Below, in pieces: positions 39,259 through 48,755 of a stretch of 64,000 nucleotides of DNA. Made by a program: the position numbers and the translations under genes. Below the pieces are notes generated by a model. The model ran no database searches, was not told the DNA's origin, and was given only the letters and a program-made list of their open reading frames with translations. Every line of letters begins with the position of its first letter. The stretch's first letter is position 1. The DNA is from Rouxiella chamberiensis (lineage in GTDB: Bacteria > Pseudomonadota > Gammaproteobacteria > Enterobacterales > Enterobacteriaceae), in assembly GCF_026967475.1 (NCBI RefSeq), contig NZ_CP114058.1, positions 2,480,001 to 2,544,000 on the forward strand, read 5' to 3'.

Positions 39259-40311
39259 ATGAGCAATGAGACCCCCTTTAGAACCATTCACGCCGCCGTT
39301 GTCGACAACCATCAACACCTGGTTTTCCGCGAACTGGAACTCGCCGAACCGCAGGAAAACGAAGTTGGCATAAAGATAGTGGCCTGCGGAATTTGCCACA
39401 CCGATCTCGGTTTCATGACTGAAGGCGCGATTCTGGGCCATGAAGGTGCCGGCATCGTCGAGCGCGTGGGCAGCGCGGTTAAGTCCGTTAAACCCGGCGA
39501 CCACGTGCTGCTCTCCTATCAGTCCTGCGGCCAATGCCCGCCTTGTAAAGACCGCCAGCCTTATGAATGCCAACATTTCAACAAACTGAATTTCGGCTTT
39601 CAACGCCTTGACGGCAGCAGTGCATATCCTGAAAACGTACAGGGACACTTCTTCGGCCAGTCGGCCTTCGCCGATTACACGCTGGTGACCGAACAGAATC
39701 TGGTGAAAATTCCAGACGATCTGCCGCTCGAGGTATTGGCTCCGCTGGGCTGTGGCGTGCAAACGGGCGCAGGTACGGTATTCAATACCTTAAACGTACA
39801 GCCCGGCGAGAGTCTGATGGTGATGGGCACCGGGGCGGTTGGTCTGTCTGCCGTAATGGCGGCGAAAATCGCCGGTGCGAAGACCATTATTGCCGTCGAT
39901 CGCTCCCCCGCCCGTCTGGCGCTGGCGAGTAAACTGGGCGCGACCGAAACCATCAACTCGGATCAGGAAAACTATCTGGCGACGCTGTGTCCGCATCTTG
40001 ATTATGTCATCGACACCACCGGTATCGCGCATCTCGACGAACTGGGGCAAGACGTGCTGAAACAGGGTGGCACGCTGGTTCGTCTTACCGGATCGGCGGG
40101 CGAGCCGCTCACGCAAGGTCGTAAGGCTATCAGTGTGATTCAGGGGAATTCCGTCGCGCAGGAGTTTCTGCCCAAACTCATCGAATACTGGAAACAGGGA
40201 CAATTCCCGCTGGAACAACTGATTACTTATTATGATTTTGACGATATCAATCGCGCGGTGAAAGACGCCCATCGGGGTAATGTCATCAAGGCGGTTTTGG
40301 TCTGGGAGTGA
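39259..40311 (+). CDS. Zinc-dependent NAD(P) alcohol dehydrogenase (aryl/benzyl alcohol type)
   Basis: 350-residue MDR-family dehydrogenase. Catalytic zinc ligands in GICHTDLG and GHEGAGIVE, structural zinc cysteines in SCGQCPPCKDRQPYEC, Rossmann segment VMGTGAVGLSAVMAAKIAGA with the cofactor-binding Asp in AVDRSPARLALA. Closest in character to aryl- or benzyl-alcohol dehydrogenases that oxidise aromatic alcohols. It lies 78 nt before an MFS carrier of the aromatic acid/metabolite type, so the pair may take up and oxidise an aromatic compound; this is inference. Confidence 0.9.
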   Translation: MSNETPFRTIHAAVVDNHQHLVFRELELAEPQENEVGIKIVACGICHTDLGFMTEGAILGHEGAGIVERVGSAVKSVKPGDHVLLSYQSCGQCPPCKDRQPYECQHFNKLNFGFQRLDGSSAYPENVQGHFFGQSAFADYTLVTEQNLVKIPDDLPLEVLAPLGCGVQTGAGTVFNTLNVQPGESLMVMGTGAVGLSAVMAAKIAGAKTIIAVDRSPARLALASKLGATETINSDQENYLATLCPHLDYVIDTTGIAHLDELGQDVLKQGGTLVRLTGSAGEPLTQGRKAISVIQGNSVAQEFLPKLIEYWKQGQFPLEQLITYYDFDDINRAVKDAHRGNVIKAVLVWE

Positions 40312-40389
40312 ATAAGATTTAATTTACGCTTGTGATGCGGGTGTCTGGACGTCTATACTGCCTTTTTTAATAAAAGCGTAGTTAAAAAA

Positions 40390-41886
40390 ATGTCTGACAC
40401 TATTGCGGCCTCTTCCGCCGCCTCGACAGGGTATTCCCACACCTCAGGCGTCGGCTCCGAGCCGACGCTTATCCGTTCTGCGGCCGACATCACCCGTCTG
40501 GTTAATCAGGGCGCCACCAAGCTTAGCGATGCCCGCGTCGTGATTGCCATTGCGCTCGGAGGCGTTTTCCTCGACGCCTATGACCTCGGCGGTCTGGCCT
40601 TCGGCATGAAAGATATCACCCGCCAGTTCGGGCTGACGCCGTCGGGCGCAGGTATGGTTGCCTCGGCCATTACCCTTGGCGCAATCGTTGGCGCGCTGTT
40701 CGGCGGCTATCTTACCGACAAGATTGGCCGTTATCGTGTCTTCATGGCCGACATGTTCTTCTTCGTGGTGGCGGCATTGGCCTGCGCCTTTGCGCCCAAC
40801 GAGTGGGTGCTGGGCGGGTCGCGCTTCGTGATGGGCGTCGGTGTCGGTATCGATCTGCCGGTCGCGATGGCGTTTCTGGCCGAGTTCTCCAAGCTTTCGG
40901 GGCGGGGCAACAAGGCGTCCCGGGTGGCGATGTGGTGCCCGACCTGGTACGCGGCTATCAGTATTTCCTATCTGCTGGTGTTGCTGCTTTATGCGGTGCT
41001 GCCTGCCGATCAGACCGGTATTCTGTGGCGCATCATCCTCGGATTCGGGGCGGTGCCTGCACTGCTCATCATCGCGATTCGCCACCGCTACATGAATGAA
41101 TCGCCGGTCTGGACCGCCAATCAGGGCGATCTTGAAGGCGCGGCGGCCATTTTGCGTCGCTCCTACAATATCAATGTCGAAGTGGCGAAAGAGGCCACTC
41201 TGCAACCACAGCCGGAAGTCCGTAAAGCCGCATGGAGCAACTATGGCGAGCTGCTGAAGGGTGTCTATCTGAAGCGCACCATTCTGGCGACCGTGACCTC
41301 GCTGGTGTCACCGTTTGCCTACAATGCCGTGGCCTTTGGCTTGCCGGTTATCCTCTCGACCTTCCTTGCGCAGTCGATGATGAGCACCATTCTGTTCTCG
41401 CTCGGCCTCAATCTGTGCTTTGCGTTTGTTGGCGGCTTGCTGGCGGTGCGTTTTGTGCCGGTGCTGGGGGCCTGGAATATGACGGTGGCAGGATATGCAC
41501 TGCAACTGATTGCGATGATTGGTCTGGCGGTAGTCGGCCATCCGGACAACGGTACGCAGGCGGCGATTTCCATCTCGATGCTGGCGCTGTTCCTGTTTGG
41601 TCAGGGGATTGGTCCGGGTTCGCATACCATGACTTTCGCCTCGCTGAGCTACCCGACTTCGCTGCGCGGTGTGGGCGTCGGTTTCAACCAGATTCTGGTG
41701 CGTGCAAGCTCGACCGCCTCGCTGTTTCTGTTCCCGGTGCTGTCGGCCGCCCTCGGCACCGGCGTGTTCTGGGTGATTGCCTTCGCGCCGCTGATAGGTC
41801 TGATTGTGCTGATGGCGATTCGCTGGGAACCGTCGGGATATGACGTGGATGCCGAAGATTTTGACGTGAAAACGGTGAAAGGCTAA
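40390..41886 (+). CDS. MFS transporter (metabolite:H+ symporter type)
   Basis: 498-residue, 12-helix major facilitator. Signature GALFGGYLTDKIGRYRVFMADM (loop 2-3) and RFVMGVGVGIDLPVAMAFLAEFSK (helix 4) are of the sugar/aromatic acid:H+ symporter group. An unusual ~50-residue Ser/Thr/Ala-rich N-terminus precedes helix 1. No strong ribosome site precedes the ATG. Substrate unknown; possibly linked to the upstream alcohol dehydrogenase. Confidence 0.88.
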   Translation: MSDTIAASSAASTGYSHTSGVGSEPTLIRSAADITRLVNQGATKLSDARVVIAIALGGVFLDAYDLGGLAFGMKDITRQFGLTPSGAGMVASAITLGAIVGALFGGYLTDKIGRYRVFMADMFFFVVAALACAFAPNEWVLGGSRFVMGVGVGIDLPVAMAFLAEFSKLSGRGNKASRVAMWCPTWYAAISISYLLVLLLYAVLPADQTGILWRIILGFGAVPALLIIAIRHRYMNESPVWTANQGDLEGAAAILRRSYNINVEVAKEATLQPQPEVRKAAWSNYGELLKGVYLKRTILATVTSLVSPFAYNAVAFGLPVILSTFLAQSMMSTILFSLGLNLCFAFVGGLLAVRFVPVLGAWNMTVAGYALQLIAMIGLAVVGHPDNGTQAAISISMLALFLFGQGIGPGSHTMTFASLSYPTSLRGVGVGFNQILVRASSTASLFLFPVLSAALGTGVFWVIAFAPLIGLIVLMAIRWEPSGYDVDAEDFDVKTVKG

Positions 41887-41892
41887 GCACAA

Positions 41893-41916
41893 CGCCCCCA
41901 CAATATTGTGGGGGCG
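41893..41916. terminator. Perfect 24-bp palindrome, bidirectional terminator
   Basis: CGCCCCCACAAT and its exact complement, between the convergent MFS and Sufu genes; T-tract is weak but the stem is very stable. Confidence 0.75.
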
Positions 41917-41920
41917 GGAT

Positions 41921-43027
41921 TTATACCACCGGCGATCGCGGTGCGAAGACGGGATGTAAACCAGATTCGACAAGCAGCGCCACCAATTCGTGACCGCCAT
42001 TGGGCTGACTCTGCGCAAACTCGATTTCACTGGCAAAAATCGGGCTTATCCAGAACAGATTGACCGGATCGCCATAACAGCGCGGCATCTCGATTTTGCC
42101 GAGCGGCGCGCCGAGCGTGGCGGAAACGATATGCCCCTCATAACCCAAAGGCGCAACCGGCGACAGCAAGGTGTGCGCCTCCCCCAGCCAGCTCAGCGTG
42201 TCCCACGGCAACTGGGCGTAAGCCGACATCGCACTGGCCATCTGCACCGCATTGGCTTCATCGACATACTCTTTGCCCACGGCAAACGCCAGTTCAATCC
42301 GCCGATGCGCTTCGGCCTCATCGTTATAGATAAGCTCAATCTGCGGCATCGGCCGAATGCTCATTCCCAGCGTAAAGAAGTAGTAGTTCTCGTCATCTTC
42401 ATGCTGCGAAATCGCCATCGGCGGCCAGGTGCCCTGATCAATGGAGTAGTATTTTACCGCCGGACCAAACCGCTGCTCGTAGGCCCCGATGAAATTGCGT
42501 TGCAGTTTCGGCCAGGGATTATGGTCTTCGTTTTGCCAATCTCGCCAGAACTGCCGTGTTTTTTCCGCCAGCGCGTACTGGGTATTGGTGGAAGCGGAAC
42601 CGAGCGGGAAGGTCAGCGGATTCTGCTGAATACAGCCCGCAGAATAACTTACGGAATGCTCGATATACAGACTCCAGCCGGGAATAACCGCCAGCAATAA
42701 CCCCTGATACCAGAGAGCCGCCCCGTCGTCGCTTTCATTCCACAGAATTTGAATCCCGGCGGGATCCAGCGGCGCTTCGGCTTCAAGGCTGCGGCAGAAC
42801 GGGGCCGCCAGCATCGGCGGCAGACCGTGTTCCAGCGCCAGCTCGTCATCCTGCGCCGGAGCGGGTGAAAGATTGCGTACCCAGCAACCGCGCATACGCG
42901 GAAAGCGGTCGCGCAGGTCTTCACGGGCATAGATATAGAGGTACACCACCCTCTCGTCCTGCTCGACGATGGCGGTCAGGGTCTTTTTATCGTTACTGAC
43001 TTCAGCGAGTATTTCAGACTGGCGCAT
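41921..43027 (-). CDS. Suppressor-of-fused (Sufu) domain protein
   Basis: 368 residues, cytosolic. The C-terminal half matches the Sufu family pattern (GYEGHIVSATLGAPLGK ... GDPVNLFWISPIFASEIEFAQSQPNGGHELVALLVESGL); the N-terminal ~150 residues are less conserved. Bacterial Sufu proteins have no settled function; several occur as immunity or accessory proteins of polymorphic toxins, but I see no toxin gene beside this one. ATG preceded by GAGGTGAT. It stands alone between an MFS gene and the abg cluster. Confidence 0.82.
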   Translation of the reverse strand: MRQSEILAEVSNDKKTLTAIVEQDERVVYLYIYAREDLRDRFPRMRGCWVRNLSPAPAQDDELALEHGLPPMLAAPFCRSLEAEAPLDPAGIQILWNESDDGAALWYQGLLLAVIPGWSLYIEHSVSYSAGCIQQNPLTFPLGSASTNTQYALAEKTRQFWRDWQNEDHNPWPKLQRNFIGAYEQRFGPAVKYYSIDQGTWPPMAISQHEDDENYYFFTLGMSIRPMPQIELIYNDEAEAHRRIELAFAVGKEYVDEANAVQMASAMSAYAQLPWDTLSWLGEAHTLLSPVAPLGYEGHIVSATLGAPLGKIEMPRCYGDPVNLFWISPIFASEIEFAQSQPNGGHELVALLVESGLHPVFAPRSPVV

Positions 43028-43160
43028 ATCACCTCAACAGGATTAAGCCGCTTCTTGTTCTCATTCAAGAGATGTCATTTAGATAGAGTGTAGAACCTCT
43101 CTGCCCAGGGCATAACTGGCATAACTCTCAAAACGCGCGACAAACGGCACAAAGTGATGA

Positions 43161-44056
43161 TTAGCGGCAATAAAGACGAAAAAGGTGGGCCAGATGGGCC
43201 GCCATCGGCGACAGCGTCGAGTCCTTTCGCTGAATTAAATGAAAAGTCGCCCTGGGCAGTGGCAGATCAAGGTCCAGCGCCGCCAGACTGGGGCCGATAA
43301 CAGGATCATTGATGATGTCGGACGACAACACGGAGAGAAAGTCGGTCTTGGCAAGCAGACTGGTGCAGGACATAAAGGTTTCACAGACTACACTGACCTT
43401 CGGCTCCACGTCCATTTCACTGAACATTTCGTGCAGCAGCTTGTAATAGCTGCCTCGCGGCGTCGGCAGCGTCCAGTCGCAGTCCAGCAATTCGTTAATC
43501 GATCGCGCCTTTTCCAGCGGATGTCCGCGACGGCACACCACCCGATACTCTTTATCCATAAGTTTTTCGTATAACAGTTCGTTATCATAGGCACTGGGAT
43601 AATAAGTGTTGATGGTGAAGTCCAATTGCCCCTGCCGAAGCTCGGGGATCATCGACACCAACTGCCCCTCGGCGATGCGCACCCTGACCTGCGGAAACTC
43701 GCGGTGAAAGCGGTCGATGACCTCGGGCATGATCGTACGCGCAATGCTCGCGCCGATACCAATATTGACCTGCCCGCTCGTCGCGCCCAGACGCTGGGCA
43801 ATATCCTCCTGCGCGACCCGTAATTCCTCGAGAATCAGGCTGGCACGCTTGAAAAAATCTCGCCGCATTCGGTCAGGGTCACGCCCTGTCGGCGGCGAAT
43901 AAACAGCTGCGCGCCAAGGCTGTCTTCCAGCTCTTTCACCGACTTGGTCAAGGCGGGTTGCGAGAGGTTCAGCAAGCGGCTGGCGGCCCGAATACTTCCC
44001 TGCCGACTGACGGCGACAAACGCCCGGAGCTGATGCATTTTGATGGAAGATGCCAT
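43161..44056 (-). CDS. abgR: LysR-family regulator AbgR (frameshifted at 43852-43857)
   Basis: LysR-type regulator of the divergent abgABT genes. The first ~60 residues (MHQLRAFVAVSRQGSIRAASRLLNLSQPALTKSVKELEDSLG) are the winged helix-turn-helix; the second frame holds the effector domain. One extra base in the A-run at 43852-43857 joins LTECGEIF to FKRASLILEELR, as in E. coli AbgR; full length ~298 (E. coli 302). If the shift were real the regulator would be lost. Confidence 0.92.
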
Positions 44057-44199
44057 GACTTTACCGATAACCCCTGATTATCACCTAAAAGATTTTGGCA
44101 TCTTATACGCCGTGGTCGCTTTGTGTACATTGAATTAACGCAGCCACAGCGATTTTAGAATAACTATCACATTTTTGGCGATCCCCAAGAGAGTTCAAC

Positions 44200-45534
44200 A
44201 TGATTGAAGCAAACGATAAATCCTCACTCCAGGCGCTAAACGAGCGCGTTGATCGGCTTTTCCCCGCGCTTCGGCAGCAGCGTCGTGATTTGCATAAATA
44301 TGCAGAATCGGGCTGGCTGGAGTTTCGCACCTCGACACTGGTGGCCGAGCGGCTCGACGAACTCGGCTATCGACTGCAATTAGGCCGCGAAGTCATCGAT
44401 GCCGAGTCGCGTATGGGGCTGCCCACCGCCGACGTGTTGCAGCAGCAGGAGCAGCGCGCCCTCGAGCAAGGCGCCATTGCCCGCTGGATGCCGCATTTCT
44501 CCGGCGGTTTCACCGGCATTGTGGCCACGCTCGAAACCGGCAATCCGGGGCCGGTTATCGCCTATCGGGTCGATATGGATGCGCTGGATCTCAATGAAGT
44601 ATTGAACGACGAGCATCGTCCCTATCGTGAAGGTTTTGCGTCGCTCAACAGCGGAATGATGCATGCCTGCGGTCATGACGGCCACACCACTATCGGACTT
44701 GGCCTCGCGCAACTGCTGATGGAGATGCGCGAGCAACTGTGCGGCACTCTCAAGCTGATTTTTCAGCCAGCAGAGGAAGGCACGCGTGGCGCGAAATCAA
44801 TGGTCGCGGCGGGGGTAGTCGATGATGTGGATTTCTTTACGGCGGTGCACATCGGCACGGGCGTGCCGGCTCATCATATCGTTTGCGGCAACGACACCTT
44901 CATGGCAACCACCAAGCTGGATGTCATCTTTACCGGCGTGGCGGCGCACGCGGGCGGCAATCCCGAACAGGGGCGCAATGCCCTGCTGGCGGCGGCGCAG
45001 GCCACTCTGGGCCTCCATGCCCTGCCTCGCCACAGCGGCGGCAGTTCGCGCATCAACGTCGGGGTGCTACAGGCTGGCACCGGCCGTAACGTGGTGCCTT
45101 CCAGCGCGATGATGAAAGTCGAAACACGCGGCGCGACCAACGAGGTCAACGAGTTTATCTATCAGCAGGCGCTGAAGGTGATTTCCGGCGCGGCGGAAAT
45201 GTATCAGGTGCAGGTTGAAACTCGTTTGATGGGCGCGGCACAGAGCAGCAAACCGACCGCACCGTGGGTGCATTACATTCATCGACAGGCCGAAAACCTG
45301 GGAGTGTTTGAGAAGATCATCGACCGTCAGGAAGGCGCTGCCGGCTCGGAAGACGCGACCTACATGATGGAGCGCGTGAAATCGCTGGGCGGTCAGGCCT
45401 CCTACGTCATTTTCGGCACTGACCTCAGCGCGGGCCATCACAACGAAAAATTCGATTTCGACGAGCACGTCATGACGCAGGGCATCAAGACGCTGGCCGC
45501 TCTGGCCCTCAATATCTCGACCTTCAAGGAGTAA
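44200..45534 (+). CDS. abgA: p-Aminobenzoyl-glutamate hydrolase subunit A
   Basis: M20-family metallopeptidase; with AbgB it splits the folate breakdown product p-aminobenzoyl-glutamate to p-aminobenzoate and glutamate. Metal-binding residues appear in AYRVDMDALDL, NSGMMHACGHDGHTTIGLGLAQ and IFQPAEEGTRGAKSM. 444 residues (E. coli 436). Four-nt gap to abgB. Confidence 0.95.
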   Translation: MIEANDKSSLQALNERVDRLFPALRQQRRDLHKYAESGWLEFRTSTLVAERLDELGYRLQLGREVIDAESRMGLPTADVLQQQEQRALEQGAIARWMPHFSGGFTGIVATLETGNPGPVIAYRVDMDALDLNEVLNDEHRPYREGFASLNSGMMHACGHDGHTTIGLGLAQLLMEMREQLCGTLKLIFQPAEEGTRGAKSMVAAGVVDDVDFFTAVHIGTGVPAHHIVCGNDTFMATTKLDVIFTGVAAHAGGNPEQGRNALLAAAQATLGLHALPRHSGGSSRINVGVLQAGTGRNVVPSSAMMKVETRGATNEVNEFIYQQALKVISGAAEMYQVQVETRLMGAAQSSKPTAPWVHYIHRQAENLGVFEKIIDRQEGAAGSEDATYMMERVKSLGGQASYVIFGTDLSAGHHNEKFDFDEHVMTQGIKTLAALALNISTFKE

Positions 45535-45538
45535 CCGC

Positions 45539-47002
45539 ATGACCGCCAATCCGCACATTCTCGAATTCGTCAGCGATTTTATCGACACTCGGCGCGACGT
45601 GCTGTCGGCCATCAGCGATAAAATCTGGGATCACCCCGAAACGCGTTTTGAAGAGTCGTTCTCTTCGGCTCTGCTGGCCGACAAGCTTGAGGATTCGGGT
45701 TTTCACGTCGAGCGCGGCGTGGGCGGCATGGACACCGCGTTCATCGCCAGTATCGGCGAAGGCAAACCGGTCATCGCCCTGCTTGGCGAGTTCGATGCGC
45801 TGGCCGGACTCAGCCAGCAGGCGGGCAGCGCATCGCCGCAACCGCTCATTGAAAATGGCAATGGGCATGGCTGCGGGCATAATCTGCTTGGCACGGCGGC
45901 GCTCGGCGGCGCACTGGCGCTCAAGGCCTGGCTGGAAAACGAAGGGCTTCAAGGCACGGTGCGATTCTATGGCTGTCCGGGAGAAGAAGGCGGGTCGGGC
46001 AAAACCTTTATGGCGCGCGAAGGGTTGTTCGATGACGTCGATGCCGCCCTGACCTGGCATCCTGAAACCTTCAGCGGCATGTTCAGCAATCCGACGCTTG
46101 CCAATATTCAGGCGGCATTTCATTTCAAAGGGGCCGCCGCACACGCCGCGGCCGCGCCCCACCTTGGCCGTAGCGCGCTCGACGCCCTGACCCTGATGAA
46201 CACCGGAGCCAATTTCCTGCGCGAGCACATCATTCAGGAAGCGCGCCTGCATTATGCAGTGACCAATGCGGGCGGGATCTCGCCGAATGTCGTTCAGGCC
46301 GATGCCGAAGTGCTCTATCTGGTGCGCGCGCCGCAAAGGGATCAGGCGCAGGCCATTTTCGACCGCGTAGTGAATATCGCCAAAGGTGCGGCGCTGATGA
46401 CCGACACCACGATGACCGTTCGTTTCGACAAGGCCTGTTCCAACTATGCGCCAAATCGTCAGCTCGAATCGTTGATGTATACGTACGTCAGCGCTCTGGG
46501 CACGCCGGTCTACAGTGATGAAGAGAAACAGTTTGCAGACGCGATTTACGCCACCCTGTCGGAACAGGATATCGACAACAGCCTGAACAGCATGGCGAAA
46601 ACCGGCGGTGCCGAAGGCCGCGAATTTGCCGAGACGCTGCGCCATTCGCCACTGACCGATGCCGTCGCGCCCTACTGTGCCAACGACAATATCCTCTATG
46701 GCTCGACCGACGTGGGCGATGTCAGCTGGCTGGTGCCGACCGCGCAGTGTTTCAGCCCGTGCTTTGTGGTCGGATCTCCGCTGCACACCTGGCAAATCGT
46801 GTCGCAGGGCAGAACCTCGCTGGCGCACAAAGGGATGTGTCTGGCCGCCAAAGTGATGGCTTCCACCGCTGCTGCGCTGTTCAAGGACCCGGACCGGCTC
46901 GCGGCCTGCAAGGCGGAACACGAGGCCGTTCGCGCGCGCAGGCCCTATGTCTGCCCCATTCCCGAGGGTATCAAGCCTTCGCCGTTGAACGCAAAGGTGT
47001 AA
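45539..47002 (+). CDS. abgB: p-Aminobenzoyl-glutamate hydrolase subunit B
   Basis: M20-family partner of AbgA. Motifs: LLGEFDALAGLSQQAG, GHGCGHNLLGTAALGGALALK and CPGEEGGSGKTFMAREG carry the di-metal ligands; TDVGDVSWLVPT and SPLHTWQIVSQG near the C-terminus are typical. 487 residues (E. coli 481). AAGGAG just before the ATG overlaps the abgA 3' end, so the two subunits are made together. Confidence 0.95.
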   Translation: MTANPHILEFVSDFIDTRRDVLSAISDKIWDHPETRFEESFSSALLADKLEDSGFHVERGVGGMDTAFIASIGEGKPVIALLGEFDALAGLSQQAGSASPQPLIENGNGHGCGHNLLGTAALGGALALKAWLENEGLQGTVRFYGCPGEEGGSGKTFMAREGLFDDVDAALTWHPETFSGMFSNPTLANIQAAFHFKGAAAHAAAAPHLGRSALDALTLMNTGANFLREHIIQEARLHYAVTNAGGISPNVVQADAEVLYLVRAPQRDQAQAIFDRVVNIAKGAALMTDTTMTVRFDKACSNYAPNRQLESLMYTYVSALGTPVYSDEEKQFADAIYATLSEQDIDNSLNSMAKTGGAEGREFAETLRHSPLTDAVAPYCANDNILYGSTDVGDVSWLVPTAQCFSPCFVVGSPLHTWQIVSQGRTSLAHKGMCLAAKVMASTAAALFKDPDRLAACKAEHEAVRARRPYVCPIPEGIKPSPLNAKV

Positions 47003-47041
47003 ACCTTCACTTTCCAGTCAAGTCACGATACAAAGACTGAC

Positions 47042-47080
47042 TGCGCCGCGCCGATAATCGTTCACCTTCGGCGCGGCGCA
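47042..47080 (+). other. Perfect 13-bp stem-loop between abgB and abgT
   Basis: TGCGCCGCGCCGA and its exact complement TCGGCGCGGCGCA around a 13-nt loop. No T-tract, so an RNA-processing or stability element is more likely than a terminator. Confidence 0.7.
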
Positions 47081-47172
47081 GATAAAAATAGCGCCAAAAC
47101 AGCGCCCTATAACAACAAACCGCACGGTAAACCGGCGGAAATCACACTGATCATTTTTCGACGAGGGATTTT

Positions 47173-48702
47173 ATGAGCATACAGGCACAGGAACACCATC
47201 ACGGCCCCGGCGGCTTTTTCAGCTGGGTTGAACGCATCGGCAACAAGATCCCGAACCCGTTTTTACTGTTTGTCTATCTCATCGTGGTATTGATGCTGAG
47301 CAGCGCGGCGATTTCGTGGCTTGGCATTACGGCGGTGAACCCCGCCAACGGTGAAATTATTCACGTCAAGAACCTGCTGAGCGCCGAAGGGATCCAGTGG
47401 ATTTTGCCGAATGTGGTAAAAAACTTCAGTGGTTTTGCTCCGCTGGGGTCCATTCTGGCGCTGGTGCTGGGCGCAGGACTGGCCGAGCGCGTCGGCCTGC
47501 TGCAAAGTCTGATGTACAAAATGGCGGCAGGCGTAAATGCCCGCTACGCCAGCTATCTGGTGATTTTTATCGCCTTCTTTAGCCACATCTCTTCCGATGC
47601 CGCACTGGTCGTGATGCCTCCGCTTGGCGCGCTGATTTTTCTTGCCGTCGGCCGTCATCCCGTTGCCGGGTTGCTGGCGGCGATTGCGGGCGTAGGCTGC
47701 GGCTTCACCGCGAATCTGCTGATTGTCACCACCGACGTGCTGCTTTCCGGCCTCAGTTCCGAAGCCGCGAAAGTTATCTCTCCGTCGGTACAGGTCAGCG
47801 TGGTCGATAACTGGTACTTTATGGCCGCCTCGGTCATGTTGCTGACTTTTGTCGGCGGTCTGCTGACCGATAAATTTGTCGAGCCGCGCCTGCCCGCCTA
47901 TGAAGGCGCGCGCGATGAACAGATGAAAACCCTGACGCCGCTCCAGAATCGTGGTCTGATTGCCAGCGGCATCGCCGCCGTGGTCTTTATCGCGCTGGTG
48001 GCGCTGCTGGTGGTGCCCGAGTCTGCGCCGCTGCGCAATCCGCAGACGCACGGCATTGTGCCTTCACCGTTTATTCAGGGCATTGTTCCACTGATCATCC
48101 TGTTCTTTTTCGTGGTTTCGCTTCCCTACGGACTGGTGACCAAACAGATTCGTTCGCAGAGTGATATTCCCAATCTGCTTATCGATCCCATGAAAGGCAT
48201 GGCCGGTTTTATCGTGATGGTGTTCCCGTTGTCCCAGTTTGTGGCGTTCTTTAACTGGAGCAATATGGGCAAGTTTATGGCGCTTGGCCTGACCGATATT
48301 CTGGAAACGCTCGGAATGACCGGGATCCCGGCCTTTGTAGGGCTGATTTTTCTGTCGGCGTTTCTGTGCATGTTTATCGCCAGCGGTTCGGCTATCTGGT
48401 CTATTCTCGCGCCCATTTTTGTGCCGATGTTTATGCTGCTGGGCTTTCATCCGGCGTTTGCGCAGATTGTATTTCGTATTGCCGACTCGTCCGTACTGCC
48501 GCTTGCTCCCATGTCACCGTTTCTGCCGCTGTTTTTAGGCTTCCTCCAGCGTTATAGCAAAGACGCCAAACTGGGCACCTATTACTCGCTGGTATTGCCG
48601 TATCCGGTGGTGTTCTTTGTGGTCTGGCTGATTATGCTGGTGGTGTGGTATCTGCTCGGCCTGCCGATTGGGCCGGGAGTTTATCCGCACCTGCCTTCAT
48701 AA
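47173..48702 (+). CDS. abgT: p-Aminobenzoyl-glutamate transporter AbgT
   Basis: Inner-membrane importer of p-aminobenzoyl-glutamate, AbgT family; related MtrF exports sulfonamides. 509 residues (E. coli 510), about 11 helices. Conserved stretches include NPFLLFVYLIVVLML, FFSHISSDAALVVMPPLGALIF, NLLIVTTDVLLSGLS and IASGSAIWSILAPIFVPMFMLLGFHP. Last gene of abgABT. Confidence 0.95.
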   Translation: MSIQAQEHHHGPGGFFSWVERIGNKIPNPFLLFVYLIVVLMLSSAAISWLGITAVNPANGEIIHVKNLLSAEGIQWILPNVVKNFSGFAPLGSILALVLGAGLAERVGLLQSLMYKMAAGVNARYASYLVIFIAFFSHISSDAALVVMPPLGALIFLAVGRHPVAGLLAAIAGVGCGFTANLLIVTTDVLLSGLSSEAAKVISPSVQVSVVDNWYFMAASVMLLTFVGGLLTDKFVEPRLPAYEGARDEQMKTLTPLQNRGLIASGIAAVVFIALVALLVVPESAPLRNPQTHGIVPSPFIQGIVPLIILFFFVVSLPYGLVTKQIRSQSDIPNLLIDPMKGMAGFIVMVFPLSQFVAFFNWSNMGKFMALGLTDILETLGMTGIPAFVGLIFLSAFLCMFIASGSAIWSILAPIFVPMFMLLGFHPAFAQIVFRIADSSVLPLAPMSPFLPLFLGFLQRYSKDAKLGTYYSLVLPYPVVFFVVWLIMLVVWYLLGLPIGPGVYPHLPS

Positions 48703-48755
48703 ACGGCAACTTGCCGCAATTGTCTATCGAGCAGAAATAACTCAATCGCGCGGCG

